Shown here: positions 20,184-31,300 of the stretch, piece after piece
Layout: every line of letters begins with the position of its first letter
Position numbering within the stretch: position 1 is the first letter of the stretch
Origin: Cafeteria roenbergensis
Taxonomy: Eukaryota; Sar; Bigyra; Bicosoecida; Cafeteriaceae
Length of the DNA stretch: 64,000 bases
NCBI GenBank assembly: GCA_008330645.1
Contig: VLTN01000033.1
Span: forward strand, 351,008 to 415,007
Direction: 5' to 3'
Notes under the pieces: generated by a model
What the model saw: only the letters and a program-made list of their open reading frames with translations
Databases searched by the model: none
What the model was told of the DNA's origin: nothing
Translations under genes and position numbers: made by a program

Positions 20184-23100
20184 TCACTCGCGGTCGAGCG
20201 TGGCGTCCATGATGGCCTCCTGCTCCTGCTTGTGCACGCGGCCGAAGCCAGCGGCGGGCGAGGCCGACGAGTGGCGGCCGACGTAGCGGGGGCGGACAGC
20301 GGCGCCGTTGAAGTGCTTGGTGGCCGTCTCGATGCGCGGCGCCACGTGAGCCCAGTAGCCCATGTTGCGCGGCTCCTCCTGGGTCCACACGACGTCGGCG
20401 GCGTTGGGGTAGAGCTTGATAGCCTCCGCGACCTTGTCGAAGGGGAAGGGGGCAAGCTGCTCGATGCGCACAATGGCGACGTCGTCGACCTCCTTGTCTC
20501 TCCTGGCCTGGATGAGGTCGTAGTAGACCTTGCCCGTGCAGAAGACGACGCGGCGCACCTTCTCGGGGTCCTTGACCATGACGCCGTCGTCGGGGTAAGC
20601 GCGGATGAACTTGGTCCCCTCGGACATCTCGGCGAAGGAGGACACGGCCTCGCGGTGGCGGAGGAGGTACTTGGGGGACGGGATGATGAGGGGCTTGCGG
20701 AACTGGCGGTGGAGCTGGCGGCGGAGGACGTGGAAGTAGTTGGCCGGGGTGGAGGCGTTGACGACCTGCCAGTTGGTTGCCTGCACCTGGTTGCGGGCGA
20801 ACTCCTCCATGTTGGGCACCACGTCTTCGGGCTCGTCGCACATCTGGAGGAAGCGCTCGATGCGGCAGGAGGAGTGCTCGGGGCCCTGGCCGTCGTAGCC
20901 GTGGGGCAGGAGCAGGGTGAGGCCGCACATGCGGTACCACTTGGCCTCGCCGGAGGAGAGGAACTGGTCAATGATGACCTGGGCGCCGTTGCTGAAGTCG
21001 CCGAACTGCGCCTCCCAAAGGTTGAGCTGCTTCGGGGACTCGATGTTGTAGCCGAGCTCGAAGCCCATCACGGCAAACTCGCTCAAGTTGGAGTTGGCGA
21101 TGGTGACGGGTGCGGCGTCCTCGCCCATGTGTGCGAGGGGCATGTGGAGGGAGTTGTCGCGCTGGTCGTGCAGCACCGAGTGGCGGTGGGAGAAGGTGCC
21201 GCGCTGGCAATCCTGGCCGGACAGGCGGACGCGGTTCCCCTCGCGGGCCAGAGTGCCAAAGGCCAGCGCCTCGGCGGTGCCCCAGTCGATGCCCTCGCCG
21301 GCCTCGATGGCGCTACGCTTGGCCTTCATGATGCGGTCGAGCAGGGAGTGAAGCTGGAAGTCCTCGGGGACGTCGACCAGGCGGCGGCCCACCTCCTTGA
21401 GCTCCTCCAGCGGCACGCCGGTGTCGCGCACGGCGCTGTGCTGGCTGGGGCCGAAGAAGCCGCTCCAGCGCGAGGAGAGCCACTCGATTCCGGCCTCCTT
21501 GTCGTCCGACGGCTCGGCCTTGCTCTCGTACGCGGTGTTGAAGGTGTCCCAGGCCGACTTCTCCAGCTCGGTGGCGCGCTCCTCCGTGAGGGAGCCCTCC
21601 TCCACCAGCTGCTTGTGGTAGAGCTCGCGGGCCGAGGGCATGGACGCGATCTTGGTGTACTTGATGGGCTGCGTGAACATGGGCTGGTCAATCTCGTTGT
21701 GGCCGTACTTGCGGTAGCCGATGAGGTCGATGATGACGTCCTCCTTGAACTCCATGCGGTACTCGAGCGCGATGTTGAACACGCGGGTCACGGCCTCCGG
21801 GTCGTTGGCGTTGACGTGGAAGATGGGAACGTCAAAGGCCTTGCCGAGGTCGGAGCTGTAGAGCGTGGACCGGCCGTCGGTGGGGTCCGTGGTGAAGCCC
21901 ACCTGGTTGTTCACGATGACGTGGACGGTGCCGCCGGTGCCGTAGTGGCCGAGCTGGGAGAGCATCATGGTCTCGTAGACCACGCCCTGGCCGGCAAACG
22001 CGGCGTCGCCGTGCATGAGGAGGCCCAGGGTGGACGACGCGTCCGCACCCGTGGCGGCCTTGTTCAGGTCCTGCTTGGCGCGCACCTTGCCGCAGACGAC
22101 GGGGTTGACTGCCTCGAGGTGCGAGGGGTTGGCCACGAGGCTGAGGTTGATCTTGCGCCCGTCGGGGTAGGTGCGGGTGAAGGACGTGCCCAGGTGGTAC
22201 TTGACGTCGCCGGACCCGGTCCAGGCGACGTAGCGGTCGCCCGACTTGGGAAGGGTGTCCTTGAGCGCGACATGGGACTCGGTGAACTCGCGGAAGAGGG
22301 CCTTGGCGGGCTTGCGCACCACGTTGACCAGCGTGTTGAGGCGGCCACGGTGGGGCATGCCGATGACGATGTCGGTCACTCCGAGCTCAGTGCCGCGGTC
22401 GATGAGCGACTTGAGGCCCGGGATGAGCGTCTCGCAGCCCTCGAGGCCGAAGCGCTTGGCAGTGTTGAACTTCTTGGCGAGGAAGGTCTCGAGCGTGTCG
22501 GCGTGCACGAGGCGGTCGAAGATCTGCTCCTTGGCCTCGGGGCTGAACTCAAACGCGGAGTCGAGCTCCACGCGCTCGCGGATCCAGTTGCACTTGGAGC
22601 GGTCGAGGATGTGCATGTACTCGAAGCCAGTGGAGCCGCAGTACACGCGGCGAAGGCGCTCGATCAGCTCGCGCACGGTCGCCTTGCCGGCGTCGGGGCC
22701 GAGAAAGCCCTTGAGGCCCTCGAACCCGGCAGCATTGACGGGCTTGTCGAGGTCGGCGTCCTTGAGGCCGTAGGACGCCGGGTCCAGCTCCATGGCCGCG
22801 CGCTCCGAGGGCTTGGTGAAGCCGAGAGGGTCCAGGTTGGCGGCCTCGTGGCCGCGCACCTGGAACGCACGCACCATGTGGAGGACACGGGGGTCGCCAC
22901 CGCCGACCGAGGACGGGGGAGCGTGCGCGCCGGTCAGGATGGGGACCTTGGACGGCGCCTGGATGCTTGGGGGCGCCTGGAAGGCCATGCCAGGGGGCAT
23001 GCCGGCGTCCACGTTGCTGAAGTACGTGGCCCAGGACTTGTGCACCTGAGAAGGGTCCTCCTTCCACAGGCGCCACATCTCCTCAAAGTACACCGCGTTG

Positions 23101-24165
23101 GTGCCCGAGAGGAACGCCTCGCTCGGGTGGGTAGGGGGCTTCGCGGCTGCCACCGTGGTGGCGATGCGACGGCGAGCGGCGCCCGTGAGGCGCGCCGACG
23201 CGCTGCCTGCGGGGACACAGAGGTTGTGGAGCGGGGGGCCGGTGTGACAGAGTTGACTGGGGCGACGGCACGGGGCCCGGAGGCCATCGACGTCGCGGCG
23301 CCGCGTCAGCGCGCTTGGTCAGGTGAGCGTGTCCGCTGCACGGGGGCCCGCACGAGGAACGGGCATGGAAGCCACCGCCAGCCACCCCGCAAGGCTGAAC
23401 GACAGCACCCCCGAGCACCCGGAGCACCCCGCGGCAAGGCCGCCGGGGCAAGGGCCGCGTGACGTGGGGGGGAAGGGGGGGCGACGGCCAACCGCGGAAA
23501 TCCGCGCAGGTCGCACTATTCCCCTGCACCAACAGCAGTGGGCCGCTGCCACGGTGCCCGGCGACCGCCAGCACGACCCTGCCGCGCAAGGCCCCAGCGC
23601 GGATCTGTGCTGCCCCCCCTCGCACGCGGCAGCCATGATGGGGCGGGTGGGGCGCGGGCGGGTGGCGAGCAGAACATTTGCGCTTGCTTGGCACCGCAAA
23701 CAAACGGAGAGGTTCAAGCTGCTGCCCCGGCGCGCGCGGCAAGGCCGTGGAGCCCGCCACAGCTTGGCGCACGACAGTGGCGGGCCGCCAACTCCTGGCT
23801 CGAGGGAGAAAGCGGCCGTCGAACGCGCGCTGGGCGCGTGGGCCGCGTTGCGGGAGGAGCGCGAGAGCCAATTGCGCAAGACGGCTTTGCAGAGGCACCG
23901 AAGGCACCGAAGCGCCCGGAGCGCGCCCGCGGGAGGGCTAGCCCTCGCCGCCTGCCCCCCGATCGGCCCGGGGAGGCGCTTTCGCGCGGGCGGCACGACG
24001 CCGGGCCCACGCCCGCCCGCTCCCCGCGATGCCCGAGGTGGAGCCGCCGCGAGCGGGGAGAGGCTGGTGGTGGTTGGGGAGCGCCGTTCGCGAGGAAGCG
24101 CCGGCCCGCAGGCGGCTGCACACACGCGCCGACTCACCTGCTGTCCTTGCTGCACGTGCAAGCAT
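20184..24165 (-). CDS. OGDH: 2-oxoglutarate dehydrogenase E1 component, mitochondrial
   Basis: Thiamine-diphosphate-dependent E1 of the 2-oxoglutarate dehydrogenase complex (TCA cycle, 2-oxoglutarate to succinyl-CoA), expected in the mitochondrial matrix. The large exon (23206-20184) begins near HPSEAFLSGTNAVYFEEM, the usual start of mature E1o. It contains KRFGLEGCETLIPGLK, GMPHRGRLNTLVNV, the ThDP/Mg site GDAAFAGQGVVYE...IVNNQVGF, and the C-terminal transketolase-like half with SHRHSVLHDQ and QEEPRNMGYW. There is no Met at the start of this exon. A first exon at 24165-24138 (MLARAARTA) with a GTGAGT donor at 24137 joins in phase 1 to the CCCCGCAG acceptor at 23207. This yields an Arg/Ala/Ser-rich presequence (MLARAARTAGSASARLTGAA) typical of mitochondrial import. 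The total is 1,016 residues, normal for the family. The splice choice is inferred from phase and consensus, not from RNA. Confidence 0.93.
23207..24137 (-). other. Long first intron of OGDH (inferred)
   Basis: 931 bases from GTGAGT to CCCCGCAG, two to nine times longer than the other introns in the window (103-427 bases). It separates a 28-base coding part from the main exon. A shorter alternative exists (ATG at 23287, donor GTGCCG, 65-base intron) but its donor does not fit the local consensus. No other gene is evident inside. Confidence 0.65.
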
Positions 24166-25338
24166 GGCTGGGGCGCAAGGGGGACGACCCGAGGGTCAGG
24201 TTTTCGGCACGGCGGCCGTGGGTGACGCACACCTCCGGCGGCTCCGCAGGCTTCGGGGGCGGCGGGCGGCGGCTCTGCCCGAGCTCCGTCGCTCACTGCG
24301 ACGCCCTGTGCTGGCAGTGCCGAGCGTCGGAGACAAGACGGGCGCCGGACGCGTCGCCTGGGACGCCCGGCGCACCCCTGCGCGCCGTGCGCACGGCCTC
24401 CCGGCCCAGCCCTCTGCGCGGCTGGTCCGCCTCTGCTGCCGCTGCGCGCAACCTCGGGCTGCGCCACAGGATTGCCGTTCGCCGATCATCGAGGTCATCC
24501 GTGAGATCGCGGGAACGCCTGGCCGCCCTCCTCCCGCGCAGCGCGTCGCGCCGCTGCCGGCGGCGCATCCTCGGCCTCCCCGCTCGATTGGGCGCCTCCG
24601 CGCGCCAGGGGGCAGCGCGGAACACGCGTCGGCGCGGCATGATTTCGCCGGCAAGGGCTCTCGCTCTGCTGCTTGGCCCGATGTGCCCCCGCTGCTGCGC
24701 GGGGGCGAGCCCCCGCACCCCCGCCCCACACCTATGGGGGGTTGCCTCCCCTGGATGGCGTCCTTGCGTGGGGAAGTCGGCCCTCCGATAAATCGCGGAG
24801 TCGTGCGGCCCGTGGTCGCTGCTGTAGCCCCGTTCGCCCTTGCTGGGCGCGACTCCAGCGCATGCCGGGCAGCTCGGAACGGGACGCCCCCGGCAGAAAA
24901 AAAAATGCGTGCTGCCGCATCGCGGAGCCTGGATCCAGGGGACCCAGCCGCTTTGGGTGGCTGGCGGTCTGCCAGGCGGCGAGGGCAGTGCGGCGCCGGC
25001 GCGAGGCCTGGAAGCCCCTGCCCTGTCTGAACCAGGGGCCACCGCCGCCGGGCGCGTGCGTACGCGCGCATACCGCTTGACTCCGGCGCTTGGCGCGCCA
25101 AGGGTGGAGTCTCCCCAGTGGTTGTCGTGTTGCCCGCATCGCCCAGCCAGGCCAAAAGCGTGTCGCGTCCCGAGCCGCCGCTCGTCCGTCCCGCCCCCGG
25201 CGCCCTCCCCCCCCTCCAACGCAACTCCAGCCCCCCCCGTCCCCCGGTGCGTGTGCTCCCTTCCCCGTCCACTGCTGCCTTAGCTTCCCGCTTCGCCCGC
25301 CGCCCGCTCGCTCGCCTCGCAGAGGATCCGATTCGACG
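24166..25338. promoter_or_regulatory. Divergent upstream region of OGDH and the myosin-like gene
   Basis: 1,173 bases between head-to-head genes. It includes a run of nine A at about 24897-24905 and a C-rich tract just before the myosin-like start (25190-25330), probably its 5' UTR. No tRNA or small gene was seen. Frames here are low-complexity and lack family motifs. Confidence 0.35.
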
Positions 25339-28300
25339 ATGTCCTCTCTGGACCCTGCCGCCTCCTTCGCGGCATCCCCTGCCCCGGTCGGCAAGCGCGT
25401 CGCGGCGCCCGCGTCGGCGCCGCGCTCGACGTCGTTCACCGCTGCCGACTCGAAGCCAGCCCGGTCCGCCGGGTCCGGCTCCGGAGGCCTGGCCCAGCCG
25501 GCCGCCCACCAGCACTCGACGGCCTTCCGCCCGGGCATGCGGGTGTGGATCAGGAATCCGTACCGCCGCGGTGACGAGCGGTACCGCGCCGCGTGGCTTC
25601 CGGAGCGCCTCTCCGGCCGTCCCCTCTTCGTCCCGGCCGAGGTGCGCAGCCTCGCCGGCTCGCAGCACGGCCAGACGCAGCTCTCCGTGCAGACGAGTCT
25701 TCCGCCCCGTGCGCCGCTGGTCGTGGCCGCAGAGGACGCGCTGCCCATGAACGCCGTGACCTCGCTGGCCGAGGTGGCCGACTTCGCCCACCTCCACGAC
25801 GCGGCCCTCCTCTACTCCACCCTCCGCCGCTGCGTGGACGAGCGCATCTTCACGCGCGCTGGGCCCCTCCTGCTCGCCGTGAACCCGCTTGCGTACGTGG
25901 CGGACGCGGACGGCGTGGCGGTCCTCGACGCCCCCTACGCAGAGCGGTACGCCGCCGTGCCGCCCTCTTCGGCAGTGAACGCGCTGCCCCCCGCCAAGGC
26001 GAAGGGCTTCCGGAACCCCCCGCACATCTTCGGCGCCGCTGAGGCAGCGGTCCGCGCCCTGGCCAAGTCGCACATGCACCTCTCGCAGGCCGTCGCCTTC
26101 CACGGCCTCGCTCGCTCCGGCAAGTCAGAGGCCGCCAAGCACGCCCTCCAGTACCTGCTCAGGAGGCCGCTCGTGCTCGCCGACGTGGACGCGCGCCGCC
26201 GTCGGGCTGAGGCCACGCCGCTGACCACCGGCCTGCGCGCCGCGCTGGGCTCGGACAGCGCCTCGGCCGACACGCGGCGCCGCCGCTCCATCCGCCGCTC
26301 GGGCCTCCTGTCGCCCAGGCAGGCCCTCTGCCTGGCCCTGGCGTCCCAGGCCGCCGCGGCGGCCCCCTCCGCAAGCGACGCCGACCCGGCTGCCGCCGGA
26401 GCCGCAGCGCCTCTCAAGTCGCCGTCTGGCAGAGTGGTGCTCCCCGCGACGTCACTCAGCAGGCGCGGCGCGGCGCTCCGTCCGGTGCCCCCCCCCTCCA
26501 GCAGTGAGGTTGCCGAGGCCGCGGAGGAGTGCGGCCGCCGCGTGGTGTTCATGGCAGCGGCTGCGGCCACCGTGGGCAGGCACTCCGATGCGTTCCCTGC
26601 GCACGCGGGCCCTGTCGTGGACGACGACGGCGCAGACGGGACGGGCGGGGCCTTTGCCGGCGCAGGCCGGGATCCCAAGGACGCCCTCGCCGGCCCCCCC
26701 TTGCCCCTCCCTCTCGGCACCCGGGGCAACCCCTTCATCGGCCTCGGGCTCGTCCCGCAGCCCGGAGACTCGGGCGACCCTAGCAGCGCGGGCTGGCATG
26801 GCCCGCGAGGCATGGGCGTTCCCCCCTCGGCCTCTCCCTCGGCCTCTGCGGCGGTCTTCGCGCACCTGGGCAAGCCCGCCTGGCCCGTCCCGGAGGTGGC
26901 GCTGGGCGGGTCGGCGGCGGCCACCACCCCGCTGGCAGCCGCGCTCCTGAGCGGCATCGCCGCCCTTGACGCCCTGGAGAGCGCTCGCGGCCCGCTGACT
27001 GCAGGGCCTGTCACCGGCCACGGCGCCAGCCGCGCTCTCCGCGCCGTTCGCGTCTTCCACGCCCCGGTGTCAGCGCTTGGCCTCGCTCGGCCTCCGTTGA
27101 GCCCTCGGCCCGGGCCGCCGTCCTATTCAGGCCTGTTCGCCGACCTCGGAGCGGCCGCTGGCGCAGCGACCAGGCGCTCGCCCTCCCCGCCCGCGCCTGC
27201 CGGCGATGCTGGCAGCCCGACCGATGTCGCCAGCCCTGCTGGGGCGACGCTGGCAGCAGCAGCAGCAGCGCCGGGAGCAGCGCCGGGCACCGTGTTCACC
27301 GGGGCCCGCATGGATTCCGACCCACAGGCCATCGCTGCTGCGGCTGCCGGCGTGCTGCCGCCGCTGCCTGCCCCTGGGACCGAGGCCGAGGCTGCCTCCG
27401 CCTCCGACGCTTGCTGGCCGCCGCAGTGGGACGCCGACCTCGGCTGGTCCGTGGTGCCTGTCGGGGCCCGGGTGGACTCCGTCTTGGTCGATCGCACCCC
27501 CGCCATCGCAGGGGGCCTGGGCCTGGTCGCTGGGGCCCCCGCGTCGGCATCGCTCGTCTCCCCCGCCGACAGGCTCTCGGCGGTGTGCCCCCGCCCTGGC
27601 TTCACCGCCCTTCACCGCCTGGTGGAGGGGGCGCCCGAGCCTCTCCGCTCCGCCCTGCGGCTGGACGCGCACGCCGGCGTGGCGGCCGTGCGCGGAGCCC
27701 TCCCCTTCCTCCCGCCGCAGGCCCTTGCCGCCGCTGAGGCGCACGTCGCTGCTACGCGGCGAGGACCCTCCCCCTCCGCAGCAGCAGGCGCCAAGGCAGC
27801 CGCCCAAGCCGCGGCCGCCGCACACGCCGCGGCTCTGCCCGGCTGCGGGTTCCGCTACCTCTCGCCCCTGCGCCTCGACGGCCGCCCGTGGACCCACGCT
27901 GCCTGGGCCAGGGCAAGCAGGGTGGCGGCCGAGGACGACACGGCCGAGTTCATTGCTCTGTGCCGCTCCCTCCGCCTCGGCGCTGGCCTCGACTCTGACG
28001 CCCTCTCCTCCTTCTGGCACGCCATGGCGGGCATAATGCACATCGGAAACATCCGGTTCAGGCCGCGCGATGCAGCGGCCGCCAGGGCAGCCAATGCAGC
28101 CGCCAATGCAGCCGCGGCCGCCCCGGCGGTCCAGCCTGCCGACACGCCCGGCGCCGCCAAGCGCGCAGGCTCGCCGCCAAGCGGTGGCAGGGGCTCTGCC
28201 ACCGGCGCGACCGGGGACGCTGCGGCGGCGGCGTCGGCTGCGGGAGGCGTGCTTGCCTGGGGGCTGAGCGTCGACGCGCCTCCCCGCCGCCTGCAGAGCT

Positions 28301-31300
28301 TCCCGGGGGGCCCCTCGATGCTCGTGGCCGACCCTGCCCTTTCACAGGCCGAGGCGGAGCACATGGCGGACAACGCGGCCTTGGCGGATGCAAAGGCCGC
28401 GGTGGAGGCCGCCGCGGCGCTGCGCCAGGCTGAGGACGCTTCGGCATCAGACGCCGAGCGAGCTGCCACTGCAGCGTCTGGAGCCGCTCTGCAGGCAGCT
28501 GCGGCATGCCTGGGAACCACGACGTGGGAGCTGGCCGCGACGCTGGCCGACATCGCCAGCGGGAGGTCTTGCGATCTGGGCGTGTCCGCGCCAGGCCAGC
28601 AGGGGGGGAGGGCGGCATCGCCCCCCAAGCGAGCGGCGGCGGCGGCGTCGCCGGGCGGGCCCGCCGGGGGCGCTGCGGCTGGCCTGGCCCCTCCCGTGAC
28701 GGGTCTCATCTTCGCGGGTGCTGACGAGGGCGTTGCGGCCCTCACCGGCCGCCCCTCGACCGCGGAGGCAGCTGACATGGGCAGCAGGCGGTACTACAGC
28801 GCCAACGTGGACGCGGCTGTTGCAGCGGCGTACGAGGCGCTGCACGCCTGGGTCGTGTCGCAAGTGAACGCTGCCGCCGTTGCAGCGGCTGGCGAGCTGG
28901 CCACCCGCGCTCGCGACTCGTCTCTGCGGCGCTCCGGCCGGCCGGCACCGCACCCCGCGACGAGCAGCGGCAGCGATGCCGGGGGCACTCGCCGCGGCGG
29001 GCGCGCGGACTCGGGTGCCGCCGAATGCCTCGCGGCCTCGGCCGACGAGCTCGAGGCGGCTGGCGTGCCGTTCGTCGCCCTGGTGGACTCCCCGGGACCC
29101 GAGGGCTTCGCCACATCCAGAGCCGGCGAGGAGGATGGCGACTGGAACGAGGCGCCCCCTCGCGCCAGCGAGCAAGAGGCGCCCCTCTCCGTCATCGGCC
29201 CCGCCCCTGCCGCCCTGGGCCGCCTCCTCTCCAACGCCGCCGCCGAACGCTCCCACGCGGCAATGCTGGCCGCCGTCTTCACGGCCGAGGAGCGCCTCTA
29301 CCAGTCAGAGGGCATCGAGTTCCGCAGCGTGGCCCCGGCAGGCAACGACGAGGCTGCGGAGCTCTGCGAGGGCCGCCGCGCTGGCGCGCTGCCCTTGCTT
29401 GAGGACGCTGCCCGGCGTGCCTCTGCCGCCGCGCAGCGAGGCCGTGCGGCCGCCGCCCTCTCCCGCTCGCTCAGCGCGACCAGCATGGGCGGAGCGGCTG
29501 GGCTTGCGTCCTCCGTGTCGGCCGCGGAAGCGGTGGCCGCAGTCTCCCCTCAGGGCGGCGCGGCAGGCTACGGCACGGCGACAGAGGACAAGGCCGTGCT
29601 GGGCAAGCTTCACGGCGTGGGGCGCCGCTTCGAGACGGCCTACTGCCCGCTGGAGACGGCGGCGCTGGCATCGGCGGCTGCGCTGTCGGCCAAGCCGCTG
29701 CTGACGCCAGCCGCTTCCCCGCGAGCCAGCGTGGCGCGCTCGGCCCCGGACGACAGCCCCGTGAGCAGCGCCTTGGCGACTGCGGGGTCGTCCTCCCGCG
29801 CCTCGGCCGTGGCCGCTGCGTCGGGGGCATGGCCGACCGACCGCTTCCCAGTCTCCGACGCCGAGCGCCGCGCTGCCCAAACCGCCCTCGTCGCCGCGCA
29901 CGGCATCGACGACCCCGAGGTGCTTGGCTCGCCTGCCCTGGCTGTGTCGCCGGCCACTCACTTTGCGGTCAGGCACACTGGCGCCATCTGCGCGTACGAC
30001 ACGCGAGGCCTAGCAGCGGCCAACGCAACCGGCGGGGCGGAGCGGCTGCTGCTCGGCCTGCTGGCCACGGCGTCCGCCTGCTCCGTGGCCACGGACGCTG
30101 CGGCCGGATTCGTCCGCATGCACTCGGAGGGGGCGGCTCCCCTGGCCTTCGCGGGGCACGGCTCCTTCGGGCCGGGCGCAGACGGCTCGGGCGCTTCGGA
30201 GGCCCTCGTGCCCCGCCACGGCGCGCCCCTCGTGCCGCTGTCGCAGCGCGTGCGCGAGGCCGTTGCCGACGTCATCGAGCCCCTCCTCGCCTCTCTCCCT
30301 CCCACGGGAGCCGACTCGGGCCATGGCGGCGACGCCGACGACTTGGCTTTTCAGGCGGGCACCCCCGCCCTCTCGGGCCCCGTGCGGCCCCGTTTCGTCA
30401 TCTGCCTCCGCCCCAACGCCCGGCACGTTCCCCGGTACGTCGACCCCGCCCTCCTCCACAAGCAGCTGGCCTCCCACTGCGTTCTGCAGGCGGTGGCCAC
30501 CCGCCACGCGGGCTTCGACCACCGCCTCGCCTACGCCGCCTTCTTCGCCCGCTTCGTCGTCCTCGCCCCGCCAGGCTCGGGTCAGGAGCTCCGCTTCCCG
30601 CCACCCCCCGGCACGCCGCTGCGCCAGCTCTGCCGCCGCCTCCTGGTGCTGGTGATGCGCCACCCCGTCTTCGAGGGCGTGGAGGCCCGCGCCGCCGTCC
30701 AGTTCGGCGTGGCCCGCATCTTCGTGAAGCCCCACCTGTGGCAGGCCCTCGAGACCCTGCGGGAGCACCGCCTGCAGCTCATGGACCGCCTGGCGGAGGG
30801 AACGCAGCGCCTGTGGCGCCAGCACCGCAGCCGCCGCCGCAGGGCAGAGCTCGCGCACGGGCTGGAGCGCCTTCAGGCCTCCTGGCGCTGCCTCCTCATG
30901 CGCAGCCTCTGGCGCCGACGCCGCCACTGCGTCGTCCTCATCCAGCACCGCTGGCGCGGCTACCGGCTCTACCGCCTCTTCGTGAAGATGCGCGAGGCTC
31001 TGGTGAAGCTGCAGGCGTGGGCGAGAGGCATCGCCGCCCGCAGCCGCCTGGTGCGCTACCGCGCGGCGCTCCTTCGCCTTCACACGCTCTGCCGCGGCTT
31101 CGTGGTGCGCACGCACGTGACGGCGATGCTCGAGTGCCAGGTGCGCATCCAGGCCGTGGCTCGGGGCTTCATCGCGCGCCGCTGGCTCAGGAGGCGCAAG
31201 CACGACGCCGCCACGCTCCTGCAGGCGGCCTGGCGCGGCTTCGCGTTCCGCTGCCGCCGCGAGGACTTGATCGACTACCTGACTCTGCGTCGCGTGGAGC

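Noticed and set aside
23151-23287. Alternative OGDH starts: GTG at 23153, or ATG at 23287 with a short intron
   Set aside because: GTG is not a normal nuclear start, and the ATG version needs a GTGCCG donor unlike the local consensus. The MLARAARTA exon fits phase and consensus and makes a better presequence.
20100-23462. 1,120-codon open frame on the plus strand
   Set aside because: Antisense to OGDH. Third-position GC bias leaves few stops in the opposite frame, and no protein motif is present.
25090-25338. Coding sequence upstream of the myosin-like ATG
   Set aside because: The frame is open but is a C-rich, Pro/Ala/Ser stretch typical of 5' UTR here, and the ATG at 25339 is the first that leads into the SH3-like and motor sequence.
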